From Sphingopyxis sp. (GTDB lineage Bacteria; Pseudomonadota; Alphaproteobacteria; Sphingomonadales; Sphingomonadaceae), in contig NZ_JAEULM010000003.1 in assembly GCF_016793825.1 (NCBI RefSeq), positions 1-64,000 of the forward strand: a stretch of 64,000 bases of DNA, given 5' to 3'. Every line of letters starts with the position of its first letter. Position 1 is the stretch's first letter. The translations under genes were made by a program, and so were the position numbers. The notes under the pieces were generated by a model. That model worked only from the letters and a program-made list of their open reading frames with translations. It was not told the DNA's origin and searched no databases. Below are positions 54,359-62,599 of the stretch, piece by piece.

Positions 54359-55798
54359 TGCCGTGCCGCCCACGGTCAACCCGCTGACCAGCAGGGTCGG
54401 CTGGCCGACGCCGGCGGGAACGCTTTGTCCGGCCTTGCCGCAAATGCCGATGCCTTCGTCGATCGCCATGTCGTTGCCGATGCCGGTGACCTTGGTCAGG
54501 ACGCTCGGTCCGTCGCCGATCAGCGTCGCGCCCTTGATCGAGTCGCCCAGCTTGCCATTCTCGATCTTGTACGCCTCGGTGCAGGAAAAGACGAACTTGC
54601 CCGACACGATGTCGACCTGTCCGCCGCCGAAACTCTTGGCGAAGATGCCATTTTTCACGCGGCCGAGCAGTTCGGCGGGATCGTCGGTGCCGCCGCGCAT
54701 GAAGGTGTTGGTCATGCGCGGCATCGGCGCGTGGGCGAAACTTTCGCGGCGGCCGTTGCCCGTCGGCTGGACCCCCATCAGCCGCGCGTTGAGCCGGTCC
54801 TGCATATAGGCCTTGAGGATGCCATCCTCGATCAGGACCGTCTCGCCCGTCGGTGTGCCCTCGTCGTCGATGCTCAGCGATCCGCGGCGTCCGCCGCCGA
54901 CCGGGCTTTCCATCGCGCCGTCGTCGACGACGGTGACGCCGGGCGCCGCAACGCGCTCCCCGATGCGGCCGGAGAAGGCACTGGTGCCCTTGCGGTTGAA
55001 ATCGCCCTCAAGACCGTGACCGACCGCTTCATGGAGCAGGACGCCGGGCCAGCCGGGGCCGAGCAGCACGGTGAACTCGCCCGCCGGGGCGTCGACCGCG
55101 CGCAGATTGACCAGCGCCTGGTTCAGCGCCTCGTCGATCGCGCGGTTCCACTGCGCCTCTTCGAACAGATGATCGTACATGTAACGGCCGCCAAGGCCGA
55201 AATAGCCGCTTTCGCGCCGACCGTTTTCTTCGACGACGATCGAGACGTTCAGGCGGACCAGCGGGCGGATATCGGTCGCGAGAAAGCCGTCGGCACGGAC
55301 GATTTCGACCACCGACCAGCTTCCGGCAAGCGCCACCGACACCTGGACGATGCGCGGGTCGCGGGCCCGCGCGGCCGCGTCGACCTTCTGGCAGAGCTCG
55401 ACTTTCTTGGCGAAGGGGACGAGATCGAGCGGGTTCGCCTCGTCGTAAAGATGGCGGTTGGTTCGCGGCGGCGGGCCGGCGGGGGCCTGCGTCGCGGGGT
55501 CGAGCAGCGCCAGCGCTTCGGCGGCGCGGCGGATCGCGCCGGCACTGACGTCGCTTGCGTGGGCAAAGCCCGTCATCTCGCCCGACACGGCGCGCAGGCC
55601 AAAGCCGGCATCGGTCGAATAGTCGGCGGTCTTGAGCCGCCCGTCGTCGAAGCCGAAGCTCTCGGTCGCGCGATATTGCAGGTAGAGCTCGCCGTCGTCA
55701 GCCTTGGCCAGCGCTTCGCGCGCCAGCTTCTGCGCCAGATCGGGGTCGAGCGCGTCGGCGCGATAGAGGAAGCGGCGGGGGTCGGTCGGGCTGTTCAT
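54356..55798 (-). CDS. tldD: Metalloprotease TldD
   Basis: 480 aa from ATG 55798. The zinc site HEAVGHGLEGDFNRKG (HExxxH) is intact, as are the TldD-family TSAFSGRIGERVAAPGVTVVDDG and GNGRRESFAHAPMPRMTNTFM. TldD pairs with TldE/PmbA to process peptides such as microcin B17 or the CcdA antitoxin; a pmbA gene is not seen in the window and is likely elsewhere. Confidence 0.96.
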   Translation of the reverse strand: MNSPTDPRRFLYRADALDPDLAQKLAREALAKADDGELYLQYRATESFGFDDGRLKTADYSTDAGFGLRAVSGEMTGFAHASDVSAGAIRRAAEALALLDPATQAPAGPPPRTNRHLYDEANPLDLVPFAKKVELCQKVDAAARARDPRIVQVSVALAGSWSVVEIVRADGFLATDIRPLVRLNVSIVVEENGRRESGYFGLGGRYMYDHLFEEAQWNRAIDEALNQALVNLRAVDAPAGEFTVLLGPGWPGVLLHEAVGHGLEGDFNRKGTSAFSGRIGERVAAPGVTVVDDGAMESPVGGGRRGSLSIDDEGTPTGETVLIEDGILKAYMQDRLNARLMGVQPTGNGRRESFAHAPMPRMTNTFMRGGTDDPAELLGRVKNGIFAKSFGGGQVDIVSGKFVFSCTEAYKIENGKLGDSIKGATLIGDGPSVLTKVTGIGNDMAIDEGIGICGKAGQSVPAGVGQPTLLVSGLTVGGTA

Positions 55799-55864
55799 GG
55801 CGCCGATATAGGCACGCCCGCGCGCTTGCGCAAACGGCACCGGCGCGTCTGCCGGAATCGCGGG

Positions 55865-56416
55865 CTAAAGATAATTGACGGTCAGCGCGAACGTCCCGCT
55901 GTAATCTCCCGGGGGCTGGTTCGCCGCGACGCCCAGCGTGCCGCCGATGTAATAGGTCTGGACGCCGCTGGGCAGCAGGGTGGCGCCCAGCAGGGCGATG
56001 CCGCCGCCGCTGGTGGTGGCCGCGCGCACCAGGCTGGCGGTCATCGTCGCACCGCCGCCCGCGCGGGTCAGCGTAACGCTGGTGTCGCCGCTGACGGTGA
56101 TGAGCAGGATACCGCCGGTGCCCTGAAACACCGCGCGCTGGGTGCCGGCTCCCACCGGGGTTACCCCGCCCGTCGTCGTCCGGACGCCGGTCACGGCGTC
56201 GATCGTCGCGGTGCCGGCGGTCGGCCCGGCGACGAGCGTGCCGAAATCGAGATCGTCCGATTTGACGAGCGTGTTGGGGCGCACGACCACCGATGTGGCG
56301 GTGCCGGTCTGGCTCGCGGCATAGGCCGGACTGCACGCAAGCGTGCCCGCCGCCGCAGCGGCGATAGCGAGGTGGCGGAGCGCCGCTCGCGAATAGCTGG
56401 TCCCTCGAATCCCCAC
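55865..56416 (-). CDS. DUF4402 domain protein (copy 1)
   Basis: 183 aa. A signal peptide (AALRHLAIAAAAAGTLACSPAYA) precedes a beta-rich DUF4402 region: VVVRPNTLVKSDDLDFGTLVAGPTAGTATID, RAVFQGTGGILLITVSGD and the conserved end GGTLGVAANQPPGDYSGTFALTVNYL. DUF4402 proteins are secreted, probably surface or pilus-like beta-sandwich subunits. A paralogue lies 0.4 kb upstream. Confidence 0.88.
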   Translation of the reverse strand: MGIRGTSYSRAALRHLAIAAAAAGTLACSPAYAASQTGTATSVVVRPNTLVKSDDLDFGTLVAGPTAGTATIDAVTGVRTTTGGVTPVGAGTQRAVFQGTGGILLITVSGDTSVTLTRAGGGATMTASLVRAATTSGGGIALLGATLLPSGVQTYYIGGTLGVAANQPPGDYSGTFALTVNYL

Positions 56417-56508
56417 GATTCTGCTCCTGTCTGGAACAGACCCATAAGGTCAGGCGATGAATCGATGATGCGCGGGGATGGTAAAGTCGCGCTTAACTTC
56501 TGCGCGGC

Positions 56509-56712
56509 TCAGGCGTGGTCCGCCACGCCGCCGGTCAGGATGAAGCGCCGGTCGCAATAGCCGCAATCGGCATAGCCCTGGTCGGGGTCGATCTCCAGCC
56601 ACACGCGCGGATGGCCGAGCGCGGCGTTGGCGAGCCCGTCGCCGGTGCCGTCGCAGGCAATGCGGGTCTTGGGCGTGCGGATCGTCTCGGGCTGGGGTGC
56701 GGGCTGGGTCAT
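56509..56712 (-). CDS. CHCC zinc-finger protein (NDUFS6-like)
   Basis: 67 aa from ATG 56712 (MTQPAPQPETIRTPKTRIAC). The four-ligand site C...H...C-x2-C is visible: RIACDGTGDG, ALGHPRVWLEI and YADCGYCDRRF. The family is the bacterial counterpart of the NDUFS6 zinc-finger subunit, usually stand-alone. It lies between the two DUF4402 genes, to which it has no apparent relation. Confidence 0.9.
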   Translation of the reverse strand: MTQPAPQPETIRTPKTRIACDGTGDGLANAALGHPRVWLEIDPDQGYADCGYCDRRFILTGGVADHA

Positions 56713-56754
56713 CGACGCGCCTTTAGCAAGCGTGATGGCCGCCCGCAATCGGTC

Positions 56755-57315
56755 TCAAAGATAGTTCAGCGTGATCGTGAAGGTGCCGGCATAGTCGCCC
56801 GGCACCTGGTTCGCCCCGACTTCGAGCGTCGCGCCGACCGGGAAATTATAATTTCCGGCCGAGGTCGCGATCGTGAAGCGGGTCGGGGTCGTCGACAATA
56901 TCGCCGTCGGGGTCGATCCGATCTCGAAATCGCGCACGCGCATCCGCACCCCCGGCCCGGTGATGAAGATCGAATTCGCGCCGAGCGAGATATTGACCTG
57001 GCGGTTCGGCGTGCCGAGCCCCGCGAAGCGCGCGGGTTCGCCGCCGTTGCCGGCGAGCGTGGCGCCGCCGGCACGGGTGCGTGTTCCGTCGGGCGCGATC
57101 CGCACCGTTCCGGCGGTTCCCGAAGCGATGATGTCGCCGAAGTCGAGGTCATTGACCTTGAAGAAGGAAAGCGGCCGCAGCACGATGGCGTCGGTCTGGG
57201 CCGGCGTGCTGGTCTGCGCGACGGCCGGCGATGCGATGGCGGCCGCGAACAGGGGCGCAAAGGCGATGAAGGCGCGCTGCACCGGCAGGGCGCGAAAGAT
57301 GTGGCTGGTCCTCAC
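56755..57315 (-). CDS. DUF4402 domain protein (copy 2)
   Basis: About 186 aa. The start is placed at GTG 57315 (GGGGGTGAT directly upstream), which gives a signal peptide ending AIASPAVAQTS; an ATG at 57366 would add unlikely residues. The DUF4402 features are LRPLSFFKVNDLDFGDIIASGTAGTVRIAP, VNISLGANSIFITG and the conserved end LEVGANQVPGDYAGTFTITLNYL. It is similar in layout but not identical to copy 1. Confidence 0.85.
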   Translation of the reverse strand: MRTSHIFRALPVQRAFIAFAPLFAAAIASPAVAQTSTPAQTDAIVLRPLSFFKVNDLDFGDIIASGTAGTVRIAPDGTRTRAGGATLAGNGGEPARFAGLGTPNRQVNISLGANSIFITGPGVRMRVRDFEIGSTPTAILSTTPTRFTIATSAGNYNFPVGATLEVGANQVPGDYAGTFTITLNYL

Positions 57316-57416
57316 ATCACCCCCAATAGCGGCGAGTTTCCAATTTAGCGTTAACGCCGCTCTCATCAGGAAATCGCGGCTTTCGCGTCCGCAACGTCGC
57401 GGCTATGGAGACGGCC

Positions 57417-58340
57417 ATGAGTGAAGCCGCCATCCGCATCGACGCCGTCTCCAAACTTTATGCCGGCGGCAAGCAGGCCCTCGACAATGTCAGTTTCGAC
57501 GTGCCGCGCGGCCAGATTTTCGGGCTGCTGGGGCCGAACGGTGCGGGCAAATCGACACTGATCAATATTCTTGCCGGGCTGGTCAACAAGACGAGCGGCG
57601 CGGCAAGCATCTGGGGCTTCGACATCGACGCCGATCCGCGCAATGCCAAATATTCGATCGGCATCGTCCCGCAGGAGATCGTCTTCGATCCCTTCTTTAC
57701 CCCGTTCGAGACGCTGGAGAATCAGGCCGGCCTTTATGGAGTGCCCAAGGACCGCCGCATTTCGGACGACCTGCTGGCCGCCGTGCATCTGTCGGACAAG
57801 CGCGATGCCTATGCCCGTACGCTGTCGGGCGGGATGAAGCGCCGCCTGCTGGTTGCAAAGGCGATGGTCCATTCGCCGCCGATCATCGTCCTCGATGAAC
57901 CCACCGCGGGCGTCGACATCGAACTCCGCCAGCAGCTCTGGGAATATGTGCAGTCCTTGAACGATCGCGGCGTTACCGTCGTGCTGACGACGCACTATCT
58001 GGAAGAGGCCGAGGAGCTTTGCGACCGTATCGCGATCATCAACCATGGCAAGCTCATTGCCAACAAGCCGACCCGCGAACTGGTCGACATGGCGCGCGAG
58101 AAGGTGGTGCTCGTGACGCTCGATGCCGATGTCACGGTGCTGCCGACGCACCCGGCGTTCGAGAAAGTCGAACGCGAGGGCGAACGCGGCCTTGCGATCA
58201 GCTACAACAAGGACCGCATGAACGCAGGCGAAGTCCTCGCGGCGGTGAATGCGATGGGGCACGGCATCGTCGACGTATCGACGCGCGAGGCCGATCTGGA
58301 AGATGTGTTCCTCAACCTGACGCGCGCGGCGAATGGGTGA
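57417..58340 (+). CDS. ABC transporter ATP-binding protein (YadG-like), orphan
   Basis: 307 aa from ATG 57417 (GGAG upstream); an ATG at 57405 adds four residues. It has the ATPase motifs Walker A LLGPNGAGKSTLINILAGLV, signature LSGGMKRRLLVAKAM, Walker B IIVLDEPTAGVD and the switch His THYLEEAEEL. Sequence and length match E. coli YadG, whose partner membrane protein YadH is encoded next to it. Here no permease follows; the DUF559 element is found instead. Function (drug or lipid export) is therefore uncertain. Confidence 0.93.
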   Translation: MSEAAIRIDAVSKLYAGGKQALDNVSFDVPRGQIFGLLGPNGAGKSTLINILAGLVNKTSGAASIWGFDIDADPRNAKYSIGIVPQEIVFDPFFTPFETLENQAGLYGVPKDRRISDDLLAAVHLSDKRDAYARTLSGGMKRRLLVAKAMVHSPPIIVLDEPTAGVDIELRQQLWEYVQSLNDRGVTVVLTTHYLEEAEELCDRIAIINHGKLIANKPTRELVDMAREKVVLVTLDADVTVLPTHPAFEKVEREGERGLAISYNKDRMNAGEVLAAVNAMGHGIVDVSTREADLEDVFLNLTRAANG

Positions 58341-58356
58341 AGGCGGCGCCTCTTCT

Positions 58357-58391
58357 CCCCTCCCGCAGGCGGGAGGGGCCGGGGGTGGGCC
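58357..58391. repeat. Left terminal repeat of DUF559 element
   Basis: A self-palindrome (arms CCCCTCCCGC and GCGGGAGGGG, centre AG) followed by CCGGGGGTGGGCC. It is the inverse of the repeat at 58741-58776. Confidence 0.8.
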
Positions 58392-58395
58392 TGTT

Positions 58396-58782
58396 GTGCG
58401 CAAATTCCGGCCACGCGAGACACAAAAGGCGCAAAAGCTTCGTCGCGAGGCCACTCCTCCCGAACGCTTGCTCTGGCGCGAGATCTCGAAGCGTCAGCTT
58501 GAAGGCTGGAAATTCAGCCGACAGATGCCGATCGGACCTTATGTAACCGATTTCCTATGCCGCGAAGCGAGGCTTGTCGTCGAGTTGGATGGCGTCTCCC
58601 ACGATGCGCGGCAGGAGGCGGATCGTCGCAGAGATGGCTATCTGCGCGTGCAAGGCTATCAGACGCTGCGTTTTGCCAATGCCGATGTCATGTCGAATCT
58701 GGAAGGTGTGTTGATGGCGATTCTTGCGGTGCTGAATTCGGGCCCACCCCCCACCCCCTCCCGCCTGCGGGAGGGGCGAAGC
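58396..58782 (+). CDS. DUF559 (PD-(D/E)xK, Vsr-like) endonuclease frame without its own stop
   Basis: From GTG 58396 the frame reads VRKFRPRETQKAQKLRREAT, then PPERLLWREISKRQL, WKFSRQMPIGPYVTDFLCRE, and LVVELDGVSHDARQE. The Asp of VTDF and the Glu-Leu-Asp of VVELD are the PD-(D/E)xK nuclease residues of DUF559 (very-short-patch-repair-like). About 129 residues run in frame through the right repeat and into nadB at 58783 with no stop between. Normally DUF559 proteins of ~110-130 aa end near this point. The gene may have lost its stop on insertion, or makes a fusion or read-through product with NadB. Confidence 0.75.
58741..58776. repeat. Right terminal repeat of DUF559 element
   Basis: Inverse copy of 58357-58391, again with the 22-nt palindrome at its outer end. 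Its GGGAGGGG (58769-58776) lies six bases from the nadB ATG and so serves as the ribosome binding site of nadB. Confidence 0.8.
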
Positions 58783-60369
58783 ATGACCGACACGACCCCT
58801 CACGACGTCATAATCGTCGGCTCGGGCGCGGCCGGCCTGACTGCCGCCATCGCGCTCGCCGATCATTGCCGGGTGCTGGTGCTTGCCAAGGGAGAACTCA
58901 CCGGCGGGTCGACCGCCTGGGCGCAGGGCGGGATCGCGGCGGTGCTCGACGCGGGCGACACGTTCGAAAATCATATCGAGGATACGATGGTCGCGGGCGC
59001 CGGGCTCAACCGGCGCGAGACGGTCGAGTTCGTGGTCGAGAATGCGCCGCACGCGATCGAGCGGCTGATCGAGATGGGCGTGCCCTTCAACAAGGAAGCC
59101 GAAGCGCTGCATTTGACGCGCGAGGGCGGGCATTCGCACCGCCGTATCGTCCATGTCGACGACGCAACCGGCTGGGCGGTGCAGGCGGCGCTTTTGAAGA
59201 CGGCGGAGGCGCATCCGAATATCACCCTGCTGCCGGGACAGGCGTGCATCGACCTGATCACCGGTCGGCATGAGCAACGCTATTCGGGCTCGGGCCGCGT
59301 CTGGGGCGTCTATGCGCTCGACGAGAAAAGCGGCGAGGTCCACGCGCATATCGGCCGCGCGACGATCCTTGCGAGCGGCGGGGCGGGGCGCGTCTATCAA
59401 TTCTCGACCGCGCCGCGCGGCGCGACCGGCGACGGCATCGCGATGGCGTGGCGCGCGGGCTGCCGCGTCTCGAACATGGAGATGATGCAGTTCCACCCGA
59501 CCTGCCTCTACAATCTGGAGGTCAAGAATTTCCTGATTACCGAGGCGGTACGCGGCGAGGGCGGCATCCTGAAACATCCGGTCACCGGACACCGTTACAT
59601 GCCCGATTACGACCCACGCGCCGAACTTGCGCCGCGCGATATCGTGGCGCGCGCGAACGACGATCAGATCAAGCGCTTCGGCCTCGATTTCGTCCATCTC
59701 GACATCAGCCACAAGGACCCGGATTTCGTCGCGGGCCATTTCCCGAATATCTATGAAAAGCTGCTGACGCTCGGCATCGACATGACAAAGCAGCCGATCC
59801 CGGTGGTGCCCGCACAGCATTATACCTGCGGCGGCGTCCTGATCGACCTCGACGGGCGGACCGACCTGCCGGGGCTGTACGCCGCCGGCGAATGCACCGA
59901 AAGCGGGCTCCACGGTGCGAACCGGCTGGCGTCCAATTCCCTGCTCGAATGTTTCGTGTTCGGCGAAGCGGCGGCGAAGGATATTATCGCGCGCTGGGAT
60001 CATCTCGACGCGCCGCCGGCGATTCGGCCGTGGGATGCCAGCCGCGTCACCGATTCGGATGAAGAGGTGGTGATCAAGCAGAACTGGACCGAGATCCGCC
60101 GCTTCATGTGGAACTATGTCGGCATCGTGCGCACGACGAAGCGGCTCGAGCGCGCGCAGCACCGCATCCAGATGATGACGCACGAGGTAGAGGACTATTA
60201 CGGCCACTTCCGCGTCACGACCGACCTCATCGAGCTGCGCAACCTGTTGCAATGCGCCGACCTGATCGTCCGCAGCGCGCTACACCGCAAGGAAAGCCGC
60301 GGGCTGCACTATACGCTCGACTATCCGAAGATGCTCGCCGAAGCGCGCGATACGGTGCTGGTGCCTTAG
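58783..60369 (+). CDS. nadB: L-aspartate oxidase
   Basis: 528 aa from ATG 58783 (MTDTTPHDVIIVGSGAAGL). A flavoprotein that oxidises L-aspartate to iminoaspartate, the first step of NAD synthesis. It has the FAD-binding IVGSGAAGLTAAIALA, GGSTAWAQGGIAAVLD, and the succinate-dehydrogenase-type active site (QFHPTCLYN, RGEGGILK, PAQHYTCGGVLIDLDGRTDLPGLYAAGECTESGLHGANRL). nadA and nadC are not adjacent. Translation start is embedded in the DUF559 element's repeat and the upstream nuclease frame is continuous with it. Confidence 0.96.
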   Translation: MTDTTPHDVIIVGSGAAGLTAAIALADHCRVLVLAKGELTGGSTAWAQGGIAAVLDAGDTFENHIEDTMVAGAGLNRRETVEFVVENAPHAIERLIEMGVPFNKEAEALHLTREGGHSHRRIVHVDDATGWAVQAALLKTAEAHPNITLLPGQACIDLITGRHEQRYSGSGRVWGVYALDEKSGEVHAHIGRATILASGGAGRVYQFSTAPRGATGDGIAMAWRAGCRVSNMEMMQFHPTCLYNLEVKNFLITEAVRGEGGILKHPVTGHRYMPDYDPRAELAPRDIVARANDDQIKRFGLDFVHLDISHKDPDFVAGHFPNIYEKLLTLGIDMTKQPIPVVPAQHYTCGGVLIDLDGRTDLPGLYAAGECTESGLHGANRLASNSLLECFVFGEAAAKDIIARWDHLDAPPAIRPWDASRVTDSDEEVVIKQNWTEIRRFMWNYVGIVRTTKRLERAQHRIQMMTHEVEDYYGHFRVTTDLIELRNLLQCADLIVRSALHRKESRGLHYTLDYPKMLAEARDTVLVP

Positions 60370-60614
60370 CCGCCGATCCCGAGTAGCCGCCCGACGAAGA
60401 TCAGCGCGATTCCACCGATGATCGAGGCGAAGCAGCCCGCGCGATGAAACTCGCCGCGTACGCCGCGGGTCGTGACCAGCCCCGCGAGCAGCGAACCGCC
60501 TATTCCGAGCAGCATCGTGGCTAGCCACCCCATCTGCACTGCACCCGGATAGAAGAAGCGCGCGAGTACGCCGATGACGAGGCCCGAGATGATCGCGCCG
60601 ATAATGTTGACCAC
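60366..60614 (-). CDS. GlsB/YeaQ/YmgE family stress-response membrane protein
   Basis: 82 aa, almost entirely hydrophobic with three helices and the typical glycine pattern (IIGAIISGLVIGVLARFFYPG, ATMLLGIGGSLLAGLV, IIGGIALIFVGRLLG). The family is induced by acid and envelope stress in enterobacteria; function unknown. It ends convergent with and overlapping nadB by 4 nt. Confidence 0.93.
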   Translation of the reverse strand: MVNIIGAIISGLVIGVLARFFYPGAVQMGWLATMLLGIGGSLLAGLVTTRGVRGEFHRAGCFASIIGGIALIFVGRLLGIGG

Positions 60615-60653
60615 GACAATGTCCTTTCGATCCGAGATGGTCGTCCCGTAAAG

Positions 60654-61370
60654 CTAGGGTGTGGGATGGTCGCTCGCAAGCGGTGGTGCTTCCGTATCCG
60701 CCGTCTCGCTTGCGAGGCTGCGAAAGAAGAGCGGCGCCGCAAAAAGGCCGAACAGAAAGCCGCCGAGATGCGCCTCCCACGCCACGCCGCCTTCGCGGCC
60801 CATCAGCAGGTTCGGCACGGTGAACATCAGGAAGAGCCATCCATTGTCGCGCACGAATTCCTTGGCGAGTCGCCAGCCATGATTGCGATCGATCGGGACG
60901 ATGTCCGTGCCGTCGACCGGCAGGCGGACCAATGCCCCAAACAGTCCGTATAGAGCGCCCGATGCGCCGATCATCGGCACCGTTCCGTGCGGATGGAGCA
61001 CAACGAACAGCGCTGCGCCGCAAACCCCTGACCCGACGAACAACAATAGGAAGGCTTTGGCGCCCCGAAACGGATGCCCGAGCCGAGCCAGCAGCCGAGG
61101 CGCGAGCGCGTAAAGCGCGAACATGTTCATCGCGATATGGACGATCGGACCATGCGCGGCCATGTGGAGCAGGATATTCTCATAGTGTCCGGCGGCGAGT
61201 GCCTTTGCGGAAACGCCCCATGCGCCGATCCTGTCGGCCGCAAACTGCTGGACCCAGATCGCCGACATGCCGACAATCATGAGCCAGGGGAGAATATAGG
61301 CATTCCGCGGCACCGGCCAGTTGAAACGCTGGCTGTTCTCGTCGGGTTCGGGATAGTCGTTGTAGCTCAC
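60654..61370 (-). CDS. Rhomboid-family intramembrane serine protease
   Basis: 238 aa, six or seven helices. The Ser-His dyad is visible: GASGALYGLFGALVR with the catalytic Ser (GxSG) and WEAHLGGFLFG with the His. HMAAHGPIVHIAMNMFALYAL is the L1/TM2 region. Soluble tails are short. The substrate cannot be inferred. It lies 10 nt from the amidohydrolase gene on the same strand. Confidence 0.93.
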   Translation of the reverse strand: MSYNDYPEPDENSQRFNWPVPRNAYILPWLMIVGMSAIWVQQFAADRIGAWGVSAKALAAGHYENILLHMAAHGPIVHIAMNMFALYALAPRLLARLGHPFRGAKAFLLLFVGSGVCGAALFVVLHPHGTVPMIGASGALYGLFGALVRLPVDGTDIVPIDRNHGWRLAKEFVRDNGWLFLMFTVPNLLMGREGGVAWEAHLGGFLFGLFAAPLFFRSLASETADTEAPPLASDHPTP

Positions 61371-61380
61371 GCGGAGCGCG

Positions 61381-62583
61381 TCATCCGAAGCCGTCGTTCA
61401 AGTAACGTTCGGCGAGCGCCGCGTGCAGCGCCGCGCCGCGGGCCATGACCTTTTCGTCGAGCACCATGTGGTTGCTGTGCAGCCCGCAGCACTGCCGCCA
61501 GTCGCTGCCCGCCTCGCTCGCGCCGAGCCAGAACATCGCGCCCGGCACCTTTTCGAGAACGTAGGAGAAATCCTCGGCGCCCATTACCGGATTGTCCATG
61601 GTCAGCCAGGCTTCCTCGCCAAAGGTCTGCTCGACGACAGTCTGGCCGAACGCGACCGCGCGCGCGTCGCAGATGGTGACCGGGAAACCCTCTTCGATCC
61701 GGACCTCGGCGGTGCAGCCATGCGCCTCGGCGATCGCGGGGGCGAGGCGTTTCAATTCGCGCGCGACCATCGCGCGGCGCTCGGGCGACAGGGTGCGGAT
61801 CGTTCCCAGCATCTCGGCGGTTTCGGGGATGATATTGTTCGTCGTTCCCGCCGCAATCTTTGCGACTGTCACCACCGCGGGGTCGAAGACCGAGATACGG
61901 CGCGTCACCATCGTCTGGATCGCGGTAACGATCGCGCAGGCGACGGGGATCGGATCGACCGCGTCGTGCGGCATCGATGCGTGGCCGCCAGCACCCTTGA
62001 CCGTGATCTCCAGCAGGTCGGACGAGGCAAGCAGCGGCCCCGCGCGCCCGGCGAAGATGCCATGCGGCGCATTGGGCATGATGTGGAGCGCAAAGGCGGC
62101 ATCGGGAAGCGGATCGATGATCCCATCCTCCAGCATGAAGCGCGCGCCATGGTGGCCCTCCTCGCCCGGCTGGAACATGAAGAGGACGGTCCCGGGCAAT
62201 CGGTCGCGCGCCGCGCAGAGCAGCTTCGCGGCGCCGACGAGCATCGCGACATGCGTATCGTGCCCGCACGCATGCATCGCCCCGCTGATCTCGGAGGTGA
62301 AATCGAGCCCCGTCTCTTCGAGCAGGGGCAGCGCGTCCATGTCGCCGCGCAGCAGCACGGTGCGCCCGTTGGCGGGCCCCCGCAGGATCGCGATCAGCCC
62401 GGTCGTCGAGGGTCCCTCGCGAAATTCGAGCGGCAGGCCTGCGAGCGCCGCCTTGATCTTCGCCAGAGTCTTGGGGTTCTGCAGCCCCAACTCCGGCTCG
62501 CGATGAATCGCGCGGCGAAGATCGACAAGATCGTCCAGCAGGGTTTCGGCCTCGGCGGGCCAGCTTTGGGTGAACTCGTTCAT
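61381..62583 (-). CDS. M20 family amidohydrolase (amidase/peptidase)
   Basis: 400 aa. It resembles the bacterial IAA-amino-acid hydrolase/hippurate hydrolase branch of M20D: LVDLRRAIHREPELGLQNPKT, GAMHACGHDTHVAMLVGAA (metal His-Asp), PGEEGHHGARFMLEDG and NPVMGAEDFSYVLEKVPGA. The di-metal site residues are present. Substrates are N-acyl amino acids or similar amides. It starts at ATG 62583, 16 nt after the HEPN-like gene stop. Confidence 0.93.
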   Translation of the reverse strand: MNEFTQSWPAEAETLLDDLVDLRRAIHREPELGLQNPKTLAKIKAALAGLPLEFREGPSTTGLIAILRGPANGRTVLLRGDMDALPLLEETGLDFTSEISGAMHACGHDTHVAMLVGAAKLLCAARDRLPGTVLFMFQPGEEGHHGARFMLEDGIIDPLPDAAFALHIMPNAPHGIFAGRAGPLLASSDLLEITVKGAGGHASMPHDAVDPIPVACAIVTAIQTMVTRRISVFDPAVVTVAKIAAGTTNNIIPETAEMLGTIRTLSPERRAMVARELKRLAPAIAEAHGCTAEVRIEEGFPVTICDARAVAFGQTVVEQTFGEEAWLTMDNPVMGAEDFSYVLEKVPGAMFWLGASEAGSDWRQCCGLHSNHMVLDEKVMARGAALHAALAERYLNDGFG

Positions 62584-62599
62584 GTCATTCCTCGCAATC

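Larger units (their letters stand above)
58357..58776. mobile_element. Candidate DUF559 element bounded by inverted palindromic repeats
   Basis: About 420 bp between the ABC ATPase and nadB, bounded by near-identical inverted repeats of 35-36 bp (58357-58391 and 58741-58776) and containing one DUF559 endonuclease frame. The ends differ by two mismatches and one indel. No transposase is present, so movement would be by the nuclease itself or in trans (inference). No target-site duplication is evident by eye. Confidence 0.55.

Noticed and set aside
58555-60252. 565-codon minus-strand frame opposite nadB
   Set aside because: Antisense shadow of nadB.
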